Below are positions 1 to 11,800 of a stretch of DNA of 64,000 bases, one piece after another. This DNA is from Phoronis australis (lineage: Eukaryota > Phoronida > Phoronidae): assembly GCA_002633005.1 (NCBI GenBank), contig NMRA01000506.1:158276-222275 (forward strand), in the 5' to 3' direction. Each line of letters opens with the position of its first letter. Position 1 is the stretch's first letter. The position numbers and the translations under genes are program-made. The notes beneath the pieces are model-generated. The model did no database searches, was not told the origin of the DNA, and saw only the letters and a list, made by a program, of their open reading frames with translations.

Positions 1-760
1 CACAGAGCAAGTTGACACCGTGGCAGCCATTTCTGACACCGGTTAGAGAGGCTGAGCAAGGTAAACTCGATCAGTTGCTCCAGTTTCAACTAAACGTCTC
101 ATAGCGGATATATATGGGTAATTCGGAATTCCGTAGCATTCCATGTGGTATGGATGTTCGCTATTGTTTATGCAAGCATGCGCAGTCTTCAGTAAATGAC
201 TCATGCTGATCTGGTTTGCGATCTAGTGTGATGTAAATGTGACATAAGCTGCTTTTGTATTAGAGTTAGTCGGACTAACTTGCAGTCCGAACATATTTTA
301 GATCAGCGTGATAATCTACTGCACCAAATTGTCACCATTCTCGCTAGACCAGACTAACATTCCACCATCCTAACTTTAAAGCTTCATCACACTTAACACA
401 AGATGTCGCTACGCTGTACCGCAATACGGATCCGACTATAAATTGCCACTTATATTCTAAATTTGAGACAATTATTTAACTTTAAAATTGTATTGTGAAC
501 AGTGAGTAGACAGAAATAGCACCTACGTCGAGAGTGCGAAGAGATTGGAAGAACTCCGCACTAGCGTGAAATGGGGAGATAAGTCGAGGAAAATAGTCCT
601 GACCAAACCTTTCGCATTGCACTTACATAATCGGACCAACTTTGGTACACTCACTAGTTCGGTCTTTTCGAGTGTACTAACTTTAGTACCGTACTCATTC
701 AGAATCACCAGGTCTAAATCACCTTTCACACTGGTTCTAAATGCTTGTGGCCGATAAACA
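1..760. other. Unassigned sequence with a short open stretch at the left edge
   Basis: Bases 3 to 104 on the plus strand are open in one frame (begins QSKLTPWQPF) and run off the window edge, so this could be the end of an exon. No splice acceptor is visible because the upstream sequence is missing. The remainder shows overlapping short open frames on both strands at 523-757, with no recognisable domain. I see no repeat boundary here. Confidence 0.15.
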
Positions 761-2177
761 ATGTTAGCCTATCATAATGCAAAAGGCCCGCTAACGGAGC
801 AAGTCATGCCATGACAACTCGTACTGTGACAACCTGTTCCCTGAGTAAAAACAGCTATAATGGGCCAATTACCAAGTATCATAAACCAGTTAAATGAGTT
901 GGAAATTGTCAATGAGAAAAGCCTGGTGTCATCCTACAATTCTGGACATGACTCCTTTGGAGAAATTTTACATAATAGAATTTTACTTATCCGCCAAATT
1001 CTGAGGTCAAGAAATAAGGAATTACGAAACACAAATTGATTTTCACAAAGTCAATATGTTGGCTTTCCAGAAACCCAAAAATGCAATAATGCCCGAAGCG
1101 AAGCAAGGTCATTATGACATTTTGGAGTCTGATAACCAAAATACTGAATGAGTGTGAAAGTCACTAAATGTTCATTTATACAATTATGTGCGATTAGTAA
1201 TTCATGGAAGTGGGTAATGTTTCGGTTTTTGATTGTATATCGATTACTCGTTCAGTCAGTCAGCTACCATTTTTTATCCATTGAAAGGTTATGCAAAGAT
1301 ATAATGCTGAAACAAATTCCAGGAGATGCTCGAAATTTACAAAGGAGCAAACAATTAGATTTTACAAAAGATATATGAAATAGAAGTAACTGAATTATTA
1401 AAACCAAGAAAGCAGAATTGATGGTCAAATAATTACTTGTGAATGTGTGCAAGGGAGTGAATGAGAACCTGGATATAATGTGAAAGCGATTGCTGGGGCT
1501 ATGCTCGTTTTTATTTTTTTTTTCAAAATTTAAAAAATGGTCAAATAATTTTATTTTCAAATACGAACCTGGTTTTTTATTTTAATGAAAAGTTATTTAA
1601 TAACATCAGTTATTCTTTCAGATCAATGACAAATCAACTGTTAGTCCCTGTAGTCCCTACCTCACCAGGACATAGGCTATGCTTGATGTTAATGTTCTTG
1701 ATCAACAAATTAAACCAGAATTGTGACTAAATGCACATGACAGCAAAATGTGATGAGCCACTACTGTCCACTGGTCAACAATACAAGCAGATGACCTGGT
1801 TCGTGTAGAAAGCATTTTTGTCAACAATTAACAAGAAGCATAACTCTGCATTCAGCACAATACCTTGTCCGCAACACTACGATTGCAGCAATTTGGTCAT
1901 ATTTACTTTTCATGTTTCGAACCTAGTTTTTCGAAAAAACCCTTTCGTCAGACAACTCTTTGGTGCATTGACTTGTTCTCTAATATATTTTCCTATGTCT
2001 CTGTGGTTAATTATCGACACATTTTTAAGATTTAATATCCAGGTTGGACTCGAAAGACCGCCCATTTAACTCACGCAATGTCAACTTCCACTGTTTATCG
2101 CAGTGACCTCGCTTTGGATTTTAATGTCTGCCGCGTGAATTAGGTCTATATGCATCTAGGAGTGTTTTTAGTTTCAG
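761..2177. other. No recognisable feature
   Basis: AT-rich sequence with only short open frames, none with a recognisable protein motif. I found no inverted-repeat boundary and no copy elsewhere in the window. Confidence 0.3.
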
Positions 2178-2400
2178 AAAAGGGCGCTAGGTGGTGCAGA
2201 ACATGTCAATACTGTTAAAAATAAAAGGCTTATCGTCTTCCTAATAGACACTTATTTGCCAATTTCCTGGATAATTCATTAAGAAACTCCGAAGATACAG
2301 AGACAAATTTTAATAGGCACAGCGATAGTCAGATCTGCCCATAGTCAAGGAGTGTCCCAATACAGCGGTTTGACAGATAGAGGTGTTACTGAACTACTGT
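2178..2400 (+). repeat. HINE-1 core-repeat fragment
   Basis: The stretch contains the family landmarks in the usual order: a CGCTAGGTGGTGC core near 2186, 'ctaatagacacttatttgcc', 'aaactccgaagatacagag', and then a second degenerate core ('aataggcacagcgatag') followed by 'gtcagatctg'. These match the modules at 33-35 kb and 45-46 kb. No 5' hairpin head or 3' hairpin end is visible, so this is a decayed internal fragment of about one and a half units. Confidence 0.6.
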
Positions 2401-2744
2401 GCACTACTACTGCATTCTAGATGGTAAGCCTATTATTATATTGTCAAAAATCCTTCGATGTTGTTTTTGACTCTTCCATTTTGGGCTTGTAGAGGGTAAC
2501 TAGTCTGTATAACGGTTAAGAATTTTGGGTACCTTTTCTGTACAGAGGGCAATTGATGAACCTACACAGAAGAGAACCTTGTTCACTCAGCTTCTACAAA
2601 CACCTGAAATCGCATTTTTCAAAAAGGCAGCCAACTTTGTCAACTATGGAAAAGTCAGTTTGGTAAAGATTTTTAATTAATACTCTTACTACTAATTAAA
2701 AACACTAATTCAAAAAGCTTCAGAACATTACTACCCAGGCTACC

Positions 2745-2853
2745 ATTATGTTTTTTCATCCCTCACTAAATGAACTTAACCGCTTAGCATGTCTAGCAGT
2801 ATGTTTTTTCATCCCCAGCAATAAATAAACTCAACCGTTTAGCTGCTCTTTGC
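2745..2853. repeat. Two-copy tandem repeat, ~54 bp unit
   Basis: Two adjacent diverged units both start with TATGTTTTTTCATCCC and continue through an 'actaaatgaacttaaccg'-like segment to 'tagc'. The first copy is 2745-2797 and the second starts at 2798. It is a simple local duplication with no coding potential. Confidence 0.6.
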
Positions 2854-3119
2854 ATGCTCCCCATCTCCATGCAGCTGAAGGGGACATGACTGTGGACAAG
2901 CCAAAATATCTCCATAACTTAAATAGATCAAAATTATGTAGAGTAAATAATACTTAAGTGCTCAGTAAAATGACTAACATTGCATAGTTCTGCGTTACCA
3001 ATGGCAGCAAAGTTAAGACGACCTTTTGGTAAAATTTAATGTAATGCTTCACCATGTCCGTTACTTTCTTTGCACAAGATAAAACATATGGTATAATCTC
3101 ACTGTCGGACAAACAGAAT

Positions 3120-3310
3120 CGTCAAAAGTTCCCCGTTTCATATTTCATGGTCTTCTAACACTGTGGCGAATGCACATATTTTTTGAAAATATTGTTTGAG
3201 GTAGCCGTGAATACGGGAAAGCACAATATGGAAGAAACAAGAAAATAAAATTTCAATTGTGGGCCACATTGTTCCTTAAAATTGGAGACATTTTACGGTA
3301 CCAACAAAAA
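3120..3310 (+). repeat. Interspersed A-rich repeat (family A), copy 1
   Basis: Shares ordered blocks with 10375-10600 and 31560-31750: 'tttcatggtcttctaac', 'aaaatattgt', 'gtagccgtg', 'ataaaatttca', and an end near 'attttacggta'. No coding capacity is visible. The class is unknown; a MITE or an old non-LTR 3' end are both possible. Confidence 0.5.
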
Positions 3311-3407
3311 CATTGGAACCGCATTGGTATGTTAATCTATAAGTACTTGCAACTACAATACCAGCCTCATCACTGAAAGCATCAAGTGTAATCTGTCCAA
3401 CACTTAC

Positions 3408-3543
3408 CTTGTAGGCTGTGAGGGACTGGTGGTCTCTGTGTTGGTCACATTGACAGAGAGAGGGCCCACTGACTGGGATACGTGCCGAAAATTCGACTTG
3501 GACGATTCACACTGCAACATCAAACTCTCTAACTCTCGAAGTC
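3408..3543 (-). other. Exon-like segment with consensus splice sites
   Basis: On the minus strand a strong pyrimidine tract ends in TTTTTTTCAG at 3544. A 136 nt segment follows, then AAG|GTAAGT at 3408/3407. One frame is open throughout (44 residues, starts LRELESLMLQCESSK and ends VTNTETTSPSQPT), a polar, Ser/Thr-rich sequence with no recognised domain. Two family A copies flank it, and the minus-strand segment starting at 10769 begins with a similar GAYTTCGA sequence. It may therefore be part of a repeat rather than a host exon. I could not link it to another exon. Confidence 0.25.
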
Positions 3544-3589
3544 CTGAAAAAAATGAAAACAGTATGGTAAATCTCCAACACTTCTTTTG

Positions 3590-3800
3590 GACAAATTTAA
3601 TTGCCGAAACTCATTTTTCATTTTTCAAAGGCTTCTAACTGATTGTTTTTAACGCCCGCAGTTGCTCAGAACCATTTTCTGATTTTGTTTGTGGTATAAA
3701 TGATACGAAATTTAGTTAGTGTTACCTATTTCCCATTAAAACAAGGAAAATAAGATTTCAGTGGTCAGGCCATCTTGTGTGTTGAGATTTTACAGTATTA
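3590..3800 (+). repeat. Interspersed A-rich repeat (family A), copy 2
   Basis: Carries the 'catttttcaaaggcttctaac' block, an 'aaaataagatttcagtgg' block and a 'gattttacagta' end. These are the same ordered landmarks as copy 1, with more divergence. Confidence 0.4.
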
Positions 3801-6483
3801 AGACAAAATTTTGAAAAAATTAAACATCTTAAATCAAATTGACTGGAAACGTAGAACATCAAAATACAGAAGTTTCGAAAAGGCGCTATCGGGAGATAAG
3901 ATAATTTTTCGATTACTTTGCATTAACCAAAATTGACAAAATTAGAATTTTTCTATTTTTCAATGGCTGATTAGCATACTGCAAACAACGGAAACTTACC
4001 AAACGTTGTTTTTATGACATCTGTTCAATCCATGGTCATAATATAGACTACAATTTTCTCAATCTTTCTTTTATTGAAAATTTGGAAAAAAGACGACATA
4101 TCGAATGCTAAATAAATGAAGAATTACCATGCTTTGCCGTACAAATAAGATTGAAGAAAAAGTGACACGGTGGTTGTAAAAAAACATTGTGGACTACTTT
4201 TCCTGTAAGGTGGTTTTGCTGTCCATTTTTTGTAAATATAAATATACCACAGTGATAGTTTTATTTTTAGTAACAGATGCAGTTTTCCAGATTTTCCAGA
4301 ATTCGATCCTCACGTGCCAAGCTTTGGGAATTTTTGACACCCATGCAGCATGGCGGGAAATTAGAATGTGACATGCTGCCACCTCGCACCAATATCCTGT
4401 TGGGCAATCAATCATGGGGGCAGACCATTAATCTAGAAAATCAGTAAAGAGACATTGATTCTGCAGATTTGATAAATGAGTTTGTCATTCAATTTGCCCC
4501 CACTTGTCAGATCCTTGAGTATATCCAGTATTACTTAGGTGTCATAGACTTTTGTTAATTTTTTGTTGATTGCCGCCATTATGATATTAGCGCAAAGGTT
4601 GCTGGGAAAAACTTTTGGTGTTCAGAGGAGATTCCCAAACAACACTCTTGTAAGATGCTGTGTGATAACCAGAGTGACCAAAGGGCAGGTATGTTCACAT
4701 CCAGTTATGGGTTTTAATTATCAATTGCAGACTTAGTAAGGTGACGAAAGTATACCAAGGTGATCAAATTTCCTTCATAAGATAAGTGCATGCATAACAC
4801 TTTTTAATAAAAATGCACTCCGCCACAATTTGAAAGATGTTTCTAAAATGGACATAAAAGGTTTTAGTGAAATAGTTTGAGTTTATCTGATAATTCATCT
4901 TCCAAACAATACCAGCTGATCTTTGTGTCTTTTAAGTTATTTAGTTTTCCATTTGAATTTAAACCAACAACCTGTTTTAATTTCAGAAATGTCTGAAACA
5001 GCGCTCCTGAGCGAGTACTTTTTCTGAATATCTGCTGATGGAAATAGGGGCATTCTTTCAGAAACAAGTTATGTTTCGAATGCTAGACATAACTGCACAC
5101 CATGTGCAAGATATTAGAATATTTCATTAACAGTGAAAAGATGCTTTGTTACTCCATCAATACAAAAAACAAATTGACGTGAACAACAACATTCTTTAAC
5201 CAACACAGGATTTTCATCATCACAAACACAAAGGTTACAATTTAATCTATAAGTTTAAATTGTTGGCTAAAAAACACCGATGGATTAAATCTGACTTAAT
5301 ACGCAGAATTTTCTAAAAAATCACTAAAACCTTTCTTAAATCCAGTTTGTACAAGCTACTTCTTCTGACGCTCTTTTATGGGTGCAATTTTTGGAAATTC
5401 CCAATAGATGTTATGATAAGCCTACAATTTCCAACTGGAAAGGAAACGTACGATGCGGCAATCTGGACATAAAATAGTGTGCTACACTCTTTCGCAGTGC
5501 TACGAAAGGTAGCACTGTGGAATGTTGTTTATCATGGCTTCTCACTGGAAACCAACGTCATAACATTCAATCATTCCCATTGGTTGAAATCTGGGAAACC
5601 TCTTTCAGTTTACTGTTACGTAGTATGTCGACCACCATTGACTTGAATAGTTGAAATTTATTAAAACATGCAGTGATCGAAGTAAACAAAATCAAAGGAA
5701 CCCCAATCCAGTGGCTATTGGCCAAACAATATGGATGAGAAGGAGTCCAGAGGCAATGAAACAGGAAAATATATGATAAACCACTTTAATCCAAAATAGA
5801 ACAAATGTTAAGGAACGCATAATTGGCAACATTAAATCAATTAAATATATGTCTAATGTCCAGACAGACAAGACGTTTCAGGTCTTCCGTGACGCGCGGA
5901 TATTACTATTTTCGAACTTTGTGGCGTGACAGAAAATCAATAACGAAAAATAAAGCAACTTGTTTCTTACATCAATGAAGGCTATTTGTTAGTTATGCTA
6001 GCATCAAAAAGTTGATTTCACCAGGTGTGATCCCGATATTCGCCAACTGCTTTTGGCGCTTTGGAGCTTTGTCTAACTATAGCATCAGAATGTCCTGCTT
6101 TGTGACTCATGCAACAAAAATTACGTTAAGCAAATATGTCAATTTCAAACCCCACCTAGAGGACCAGCCGTTCAGTGTGCATCTCAACCTTGTCCAGTTT
6201 TCTGTTGTGAAAATACAGACAGCATCATGCTGTTCATGGACTTCCTCTGTAGGTTTGAGGTTTGGTTGACTCATGCTGCAAATCAACTTTGCCTGGTTTC
6301 AATGAAACATTGTTTATAGGTATTTTTCTGTTGTCATCATTGTAAACAAATGCTCATAATTGGTTTTTGAAGCATCAAAATTAACCCAAAATTACAACTT
6401 GTGCTAAAATCAATTCTAAGAGACCTCCAGCACACTGTCCAAAACACATGGCTCATAAACACAAGAAGATGCTACCAGTGTAA
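3801..6483. other. No gene recognised; one strong hairpin
   Basis: AT-rich and unclassified. The only distinctive structure is the stem-loop at 5495-5517, listed separately. Open frames at 4189-4415, 4864-5067 and 6012-6269 have no recognisable motif, and I regard them as chance. Confidence 0.3.
5495..5517. other. Perfect 9 bp stem-loop
   Basis: CAGTGCTAC, a five-base GAAAG loop, then GTAGCACTG. The stem can extend by a C-G and a G-T pair. A second small hairpin-like sequence (AGTGTGCTACACT) sits just upstream at about 5476. No function is assigned. Confidence 0.6.
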
Positions 6484-6875
6484 TAGGGCCGTCTCGGATT
6501 ACACGGCAATAGAACTCTCCTTTGTCCCGGAGATGAGAAAGCACGTGACCTAGTTTTGGAAATCGGGCACATTTTCGTGTCTCTCATTGATGTCGGGAAG
6601 GCGAAGAATCATATCCATGGGAATTTGTCCAGTTTATCAAACTTTTTCATGTCGAAGTTGCAGCCCACGGAACAGCAATAATACTTCAATGGCATTGGAA
6701 GGACGAATAGAATAATGCAACCGAGAAAAATTTGTAAAGAATCAGACAACAAACAACATGCGAAACTCCAACTTGGCATGAGAACAAGGCAGCAAATGTA
6801 CCTGACAAATGTTTACGGCACTGTGGGTAAATACAGCGAATTTCGAGTGTCGCTGGGAAATCCGGGACGGCCTTA
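6484..6875. mobile_element. Probable MITE with ~16 bp terminal inverted repeats
   Basis: The left end AGGGCCGTCTCGGATT and the reverse complement of the right end AAGGCCGTCCCGGATT match at 14 of 16 positions over a ~390 bp span with no coding capacity. Flanking bases are A/T-rich (taata and ttat), compatible with a short A/T target duplication, but I cannot define one cleanly. The superfamily is undetermined. Confidence 0.45.
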
Positions 6876-7904
6876 TCGATGTGGACTGAAGACAATCATT
6901 TGAGGCCACCCTTACGTAACCTGTCTGATCGTGACTCCTGTTTTGTGAACACTTTGAGTTTTAATACTTCACCTTATGATGTATTCAAGGACATTTTTGT
7001 GTCTTCCATGCAATTTACCCCAGTTGCCGATTCCATGTCACAGACGTGGCTAAAAACAACATCAAGAATGTTTCTGGGTGTTGCAACTTGCAGTGCGGCC
7101 TAGATCCAGGTGATCCGCTTTTTTGTAAGTGAACGTTGGCAACTATGGTTGGTTATGAGATAGTTAACAGGATGATGTCAGTAAGAGTACCCACAAACAA
7201 CACCACCATTTTACTTAGCAGAACAGTAAATGAGTAGATCGGTATTCACTATCAGCAAATGGCAAGTCTCTCAAACAGCTTTTTACAAAAAAGTAGGAAT
7301 AGGCAGGAATGGCACGTCTCAAAAAGCAGGAAAAAGATAAGAACAAGTAGGAAAAAGTAAGAAAAAGTTGAGAAAAAGTTGGAAAAACTTACGAACAGTA
7401 TAGAATGACCATTGCATAATATTTACAAGTTGAATTTGTGAAATCCTAATGCACACAAACTTTTATTGGATTATGCCCCAAGATTGTAATCCAGAAAGAA
7501 ATTGCAGAGATATTTTTGTATCACTGATGCAAAAAAAATGTCACTGACGCACTACGTTCGTTCATTTCACGTCACCCGACACATTAAAACTGTGTCGACA
7601 ACCACGCCTTATGTTGTTTTTTTTTGTCGTGGGAATAATTATGAACTAAAAAAAACATCTGATTGAAACAAATGACCAAAACAACAAACTCAATATAAGT
7701 AAGCGATGCGGAATTCTAATACACTGTAAAACTGAAAATTCAAACAGCGATTGCAGTTGTGTCTAGACCAATCACTAGCCTCAAACAGAAAGTGACAAAA
7801 TTACGCGCATGAAAGATGCTGCTGAAGAAAAAAATCCGAATGGAAAAGGAGAGCAAAAACTGACGTAAGTATAACTAAAATTAACGTACAATACCGTATT
7901 GCTG
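6876..7904. repeat. Unassigned; includes purine-rich degenerate repeat at ~7315-7395
   Basis: Most of the stretch shows nothing. From about 7315 to 7395 a degenerate (A)AGTARGAAAA repeat recurs, giving a nearly pure purine plus strand: 'aagtaggaaaaagtaag', 'aaaaagttgag', 'aaaaagttgg'. This is simple-sequence DNA without coding potential. Confidence 0.5.
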
Positions 7905-8050
7905 TGACGTGCCATTAGGCCCATAGGCATCTGTGCGGAACTGCGGTTACAGTTATGCGAAACTAATAGGCACATGCACTTGGGTAAAAAAGTTTGCAAA
8001 AAAGGGATCATTTCGGATATAGGCCAATGGGCTTAAAGGCGCGTCAATTT
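7905..8050 (+). repeat. Interspersed repeat (family B), copy 1
   Basis: The ordered blocks 'ggcatctgtgcggaact', 'gcgaaactaataggcaca', 'cacttgggtaaaaaag', 'ggatataggccaatgggc' and 'taaaggcgcgtcaa' are shared with two diverged copies at 63165-63285 and 63330-63500. The class is unknown and it is non-coding. Confidence 0.55.
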
Positions 8051-8079
8051 TTTTTACCTAAACAACATTCAAGAAAAAA

Positions 8080-8337
8080 ATGGACTCATCGGAGACAGCC
8101 CAAGAGTTATTATCTCTGCGGCGAAGGATGTTTCAAAGTTGTGTCTCCGATGAGTTGCCAGCAGTCACTGGCACGGTGCGCGTCTTTAGACGCTCTGCGG
8201 CTGGGTTTAAAATCTTTTATAGGCCTAACTATCCCCAATTCCCGTACCAGGATGAATTTCAAAAATATCTTGACTTGTTTGCGTCGGATGTGATTTGCGA
8301 CGTCTATGTTGAAAGTGCGCCATATTTTTTACCCTGA
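8080..8337 (+). CDS. Unrecognised 85-codon open reading frame
   Basis: Starts at ATG (MDSSETAQELLSLRRR) after an A-rich leader and ends at TGA. The composition looks protein-like: mixed charged and aromatic residues, including the segment FKIFYRPNYPQFPYQDEF, and an absence of low-complexity runs. I recognise no family, and no splice signals clearly bound it. It lies between a family B repeat and a family C repeat, so it could be a fragment of an unidentified mobile element or an isolated exon. Alternatives are chance or a retrocopy. Confidence 0.3.
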   Translation: MDSSETAQELLSLRRRMFQSCVSDELPAVTGTVRVFRRSAAGFKIFYRPNYPQFPYQDEFQKYLDLFASDVICDVYVESAPYFLP

Positions 8338-8489
8338 TTTCCTTTGTTGGATTTCAGAAGATAATTCATATATTGCGACGAAGGCATCCAAAATAATAAT
8401 ACAAAATTATCTACCATATTTCGTAAAAATACACAAAGGAACTCCGATTAGATACAGAGGCAAACATAAAAAATTCAGAAGGTTTGTTG

Positions 8490-8620
8490 ATTGCAAAAAA
8501 TTCTCATGCCTTTCCACTAGTTGCAGCCTCGATGTGGAAGAAAGAATCAGGATTGGTTTATTATGAGTGCAGGGTGATCACAAAATATTGAGTAAAGAAA
8601 GTCATTTAATTTTAGGAGAG
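8490..8620 (+). repeat. Interspersed repeat (family C), copy 1
   Basis: Matches the reverse complement of 19075-19215. Shared blocks, read on the plus strand here, are 'cctttccactagttgcagcc', 'tcgatgtggaag', 'gaatcagg', 'tgcagggtgatcacaaa' and 'gaaagtcatt'. The similarity survives in both copies at roughly 75-80% by eye. Confidence 0.55.
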
Positions 8621-10374
8621 TCCGGATTCCAAGACAAACCCAGCTGGTGAGGGTGGTCTGCTCTAAGCTGTGTGTAAAGCAATGAATGGAAACGGAACAC
8701 AAAACAAAGCATAAACTGATAGTTTTGGCTACTTGAGACAGTGCAACGGGGGTCTTTTGATTTGCCTTTTTTCAAGATGTCCAATTGCTAAAAATATATT
8801 TACCGGGATTTTCCGTAGATAAGCTCATTGGCATGTATTCGTAAAATGAAAATTTCAGACATTTTAGTTACACAATATAAAAATGCTCGGGCTATTTGGA
8901 AACAGTGGGTATGTAAATGAAAACTTATAGTTTTGGCGACGCAAAAGTCAGCTGTGTTTTTAAATTTCATGTTAATAAATGCATAGGTTGCAAACGCTTC
9001 TTTTGGTTTTAGATAAATGCTCCACAAAATTGAATTTGTGACTAAAAGTTGACGCTGAGTGGGTTTTTAAGAAGAAATTTTCTGAATAAACGCTGCACCA
9101 TCTGGACACTTGACACACCCATAGGCATTTATTAGTTATAATTTTCTGAATAATTACCCATGGCCGTTTCATCCGGTGGAAAATCCCGGTATAATTGTCA
9201 AATGGCAAGTGTAAATCTGATCAGACAGTAACGATGCAATCAATGCAAAAACGTTGACTTTTTGATCTAGCATTCATCGTTAACTGAATCCAGCCATTGA
9301 TTGCAACCAAATCATAGATTGCTGGCAGTTCAAAAGTTCAAGAAGTAGGCTGAAGTCATTAGAGCACTTAAAACATAAACGTCCAAAGAGCACTCTACTT
9401 TGCTCGCCCTTAAAAGACAAAAGATAGGAACTGAAAAGTAAATCAAGAGCCATAATTTTGCACTTATACATCTTGATTGTACGGTACCGCCCATGTTTTA
9501 AGAAAATATCGGAGACTTTCAAAACAACGTATTTCACGCCTACACAGGTAACATGGTGACGCAAAAATCAGATTATGGACACAGTGTTCATACAAAAATA
9601 TAGGTAATCCATCTTTGAACTCTGACAGAGCCCATTTATTCACAGCGACTACTACAAACTTCATAGGAAGTGCATTTGTTGTCATTTTAATCTCACTGAC
9701 CTGCAGAACCAAAGGTCACGCAAGTACTCGAGTACTAAACATTAAGCAATAAGGAAGTAATCCCATAACCAATTATTCTAAATACTGTTTTTCAAAGTAA
9801 ACTCTGAAGTACATTAATTCTTTGTGGCCGTGGCAACACTTACAATTTATCAACAAATAATAGCCCCTATGCAAATATCTGTTAAACAAGATGTTCATTA
9901 GAAGTCAGAGAGCATGCAAAACAAAGCTACGCAGTGCCATTCAATAAACACCACTCTTTCTGCAATGGACCAGTGTAACTTAAGCCATCTAAGAAAAAAT
10001 TCTCTAATATTCCACACGGTCAAAAGTCTGTAGGTTGAACTAGAATTCTCCCGATACTAAAATTCGGAATGCAGGTCAGATTTTGAATTTTATCGTATTT
10101 TTCAAATTCCACACAACTAGGTTTGCAAATAGAGTTTGAAGTTCCTAAAAAGTTCATGATTTTGTACATGGATAAATTTGCTGCCTTTTCCAAAATTCTA
10201 TAATTTGTGTTGGCCAATATTTGAAATTTCTAATCGTACTTTCAAGCAGTTACATGTAAACAATAGGAGAAAACTAGGACTAGTTTTAAAAAGTTAAAAG
10301 TAGGTCAAAAACAGTAAACCTCAGGGAGTTACGGTAGTTTTCATTGACAATGGCCAGAATTGCATTAGAATTTC
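8621..10374. other. No recognisable feature
   Basis: AT-rich DNA with several short open frames on the minus strand (for example 9280-9712) that show no domain. I found no repeat copies or inverted repeats. Confidence 0.3.
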
Positions 10375-10600
10375 GGATAAAATACCAAAATGCCTGTTTT
10401 TCATTTTTAATAGCTTCTAACCCTGTTTTGAATACCCATATTCTTTCAAAATATTGTCTGAGTGTAGCCGTGGTACAAAACCTGAACATGGAAAAGCATG
10501 TAATTTGATGCCACATATCTTGCATGAAAAAAGCGGTACATAAAATTTCACTAGTAGGCCATATTGAATACTAAACTAGTGAAGTTTTACTGCACAAACG
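10375..10600 (+). repeat. Interspersed A-rich repeat (family A), copy 3
   Basis: Contains 'tttttcatttttaatagc', 'ttctaaccctg', 'tttcaaaatattgtctgag', 'gtagccgtggtac', 'ataaaatttca' and 'gttttactg', in the same order as copies at 3120 and 31560. Confidence 0.5.
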
Positions 10601-10629
10601 CCATATCAGTCAGTACATACCACACTCAT

Positions 10630-10769
10630 GAACAGCCTGCAAAATCAACTAACCCAAGTACCGGTCCTGTGCCATAAAGTAACACCCCTCTCAGGCTCCT
10701 TGATTCTAGAAGACAATGAACGTGAACACAGCCAACAATAGCTGCATCACTTCTAAGAATTTCGAAATC
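10630..10769 (-). other. Exon-like open segment after a good acceptor
   Basis: The minus strand shows CATTTCCAG at 10770-10778 followed by an open frame (DFEILRSDAAIVGCVHV, then ESRSLRGVLLYGTGPVLG) that ends at a stop near 10626. The first bases (GATTTCGA) resemble the start of the exon-like segment at 3543, and both lie beside family A repeats. A repeat origin is more likely than a host exon. No domain is recognised. Confidence 0.15.
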
Positions 10770-10789
10770 CTGGAAATGTTTCAGGAAAA

Positions 10790-11640
10790 ATAACGGGATA
10801 AATTCTTTCAACGGTTAGAAGGATTCCTGCTGACTGCCGGAATAACCGGTATTTTTGTTGCTTTCATTGGCAGGCATTGACACTATACAATAACAAGCTG
10901 TGGTACCTCATGAATAAACTTTCCTGGTAATTCAGGCCAGGCAAGTTTGGTGGAATTCAGAATGCCGGGTAAATAGTGTCTCAATGTTTTCTGAATGATT
11001 TTTAGCTGAAAAAAAACCGGACTACTCATACAAAATTTCGCGTGACATTTTTGCCTTGAATGAGGTAACTAGTTTGTGATTGAAACTTGTTTTGATGTAC
11101 CAGTCATGTACAAACATTACAAGAGCCTACTAGTTTAATTTTATGTTTGCAAAAAAGTGACCTTTGTCCTATATCTGACTGAACACTAAACAAGTAAAAA
11201 CCAACACCTGTATACTACAGATGAAAAGTGTGAACCCTTTGCAGTCGATTATGAGTCCATTATAAGTACAATAGAAGGGAATGGAAGAACAACCAATGGA
11301 CAATGCTGAATATCACAGACATGTGACCTATGATGCAGTAAAATAGGATAAGAGTGAAGTCAAATTTCTGAAGAAAAATTCACCTAATGACCTTAAGGCC
11401 ACCAAATGACCTCAAGATTTGGGATTGAAACTAGTTTGCAGGTAGAAATTACATACTAAAAAGGTGGCGCGTCCAAAATTTATGCTTCTACTAAGTGACC
11501 TTTGACCTACAAAATCTGCTTGGTTAACTGAACGTCTAAGAAAAGGTGTACCAGTAAATGGTTTGTTGTTTTAAACTTCTGAACTCAAGTTGAAAAGCAA
11601 ATCTGAAGCTGCACCAAAAATAACAATAATTTAGAAATGT
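10790..11640. other. Unassigned; contains a perfect DR1 motif
   Basis: No coding potential. Repeated TGACCT half-sites occur at about 11157, 11389, 11408 and 11496. The last forms a perfect direct repeat, listed separately. Confidence 0.3.
11496..11508 (-). promoter_or_regulatory. Perfect DR1 nuclear-receptor-type element
   Basis: TGACCTTTGACCT on the plus strand reads AGGTCAAAGGTCA on the minus strand. This is the consensus DR1 bound by RXR heterodimers, HNF4 and COUP-TF in animals. Additional single half-sites lie within the previous 350 bases. A 13 bp match can occur by chance, and no nearby gene start is established. Confidence 0.35.
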
Positions 11641-11644
11641 CATA

Positions 11645-11800
11645 ACCTTTGCACCCGCCTATTGATCTATCCCAGTCTCCGCCTCCTTGCGAAATGTCGA
11701 CAAACAAACAATCAGTTTTACCCGGCAACGGGGAAAATGGTGGCTTGGGAACGAAGGTGTGTCAAGAATTGCTCCGTTCTGATTGGTCAGTTAAGCCGTC
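11645..11800 (+). repeat. Interspersed repeat (family D), copy 1
   Basis: Matches the reverse complement of 14070-14225. Shared blocks are 'gatctatcccagtctccgcc', 'ggaaaatggtggcttggga', 'acgaaggtg', 'cgtcaa/gtcaag' and 'cgttctgattggtcag'. No coding signal is shared between the copies. Confidence 0.55.

Noticed and set aside
8435-8480. 'ggaactccgattagatacag' resembling a HINE-1 phrase
   Set aside because: Only ~40 bases match and no CCACTAGG core or second phrase is present; too short to call.
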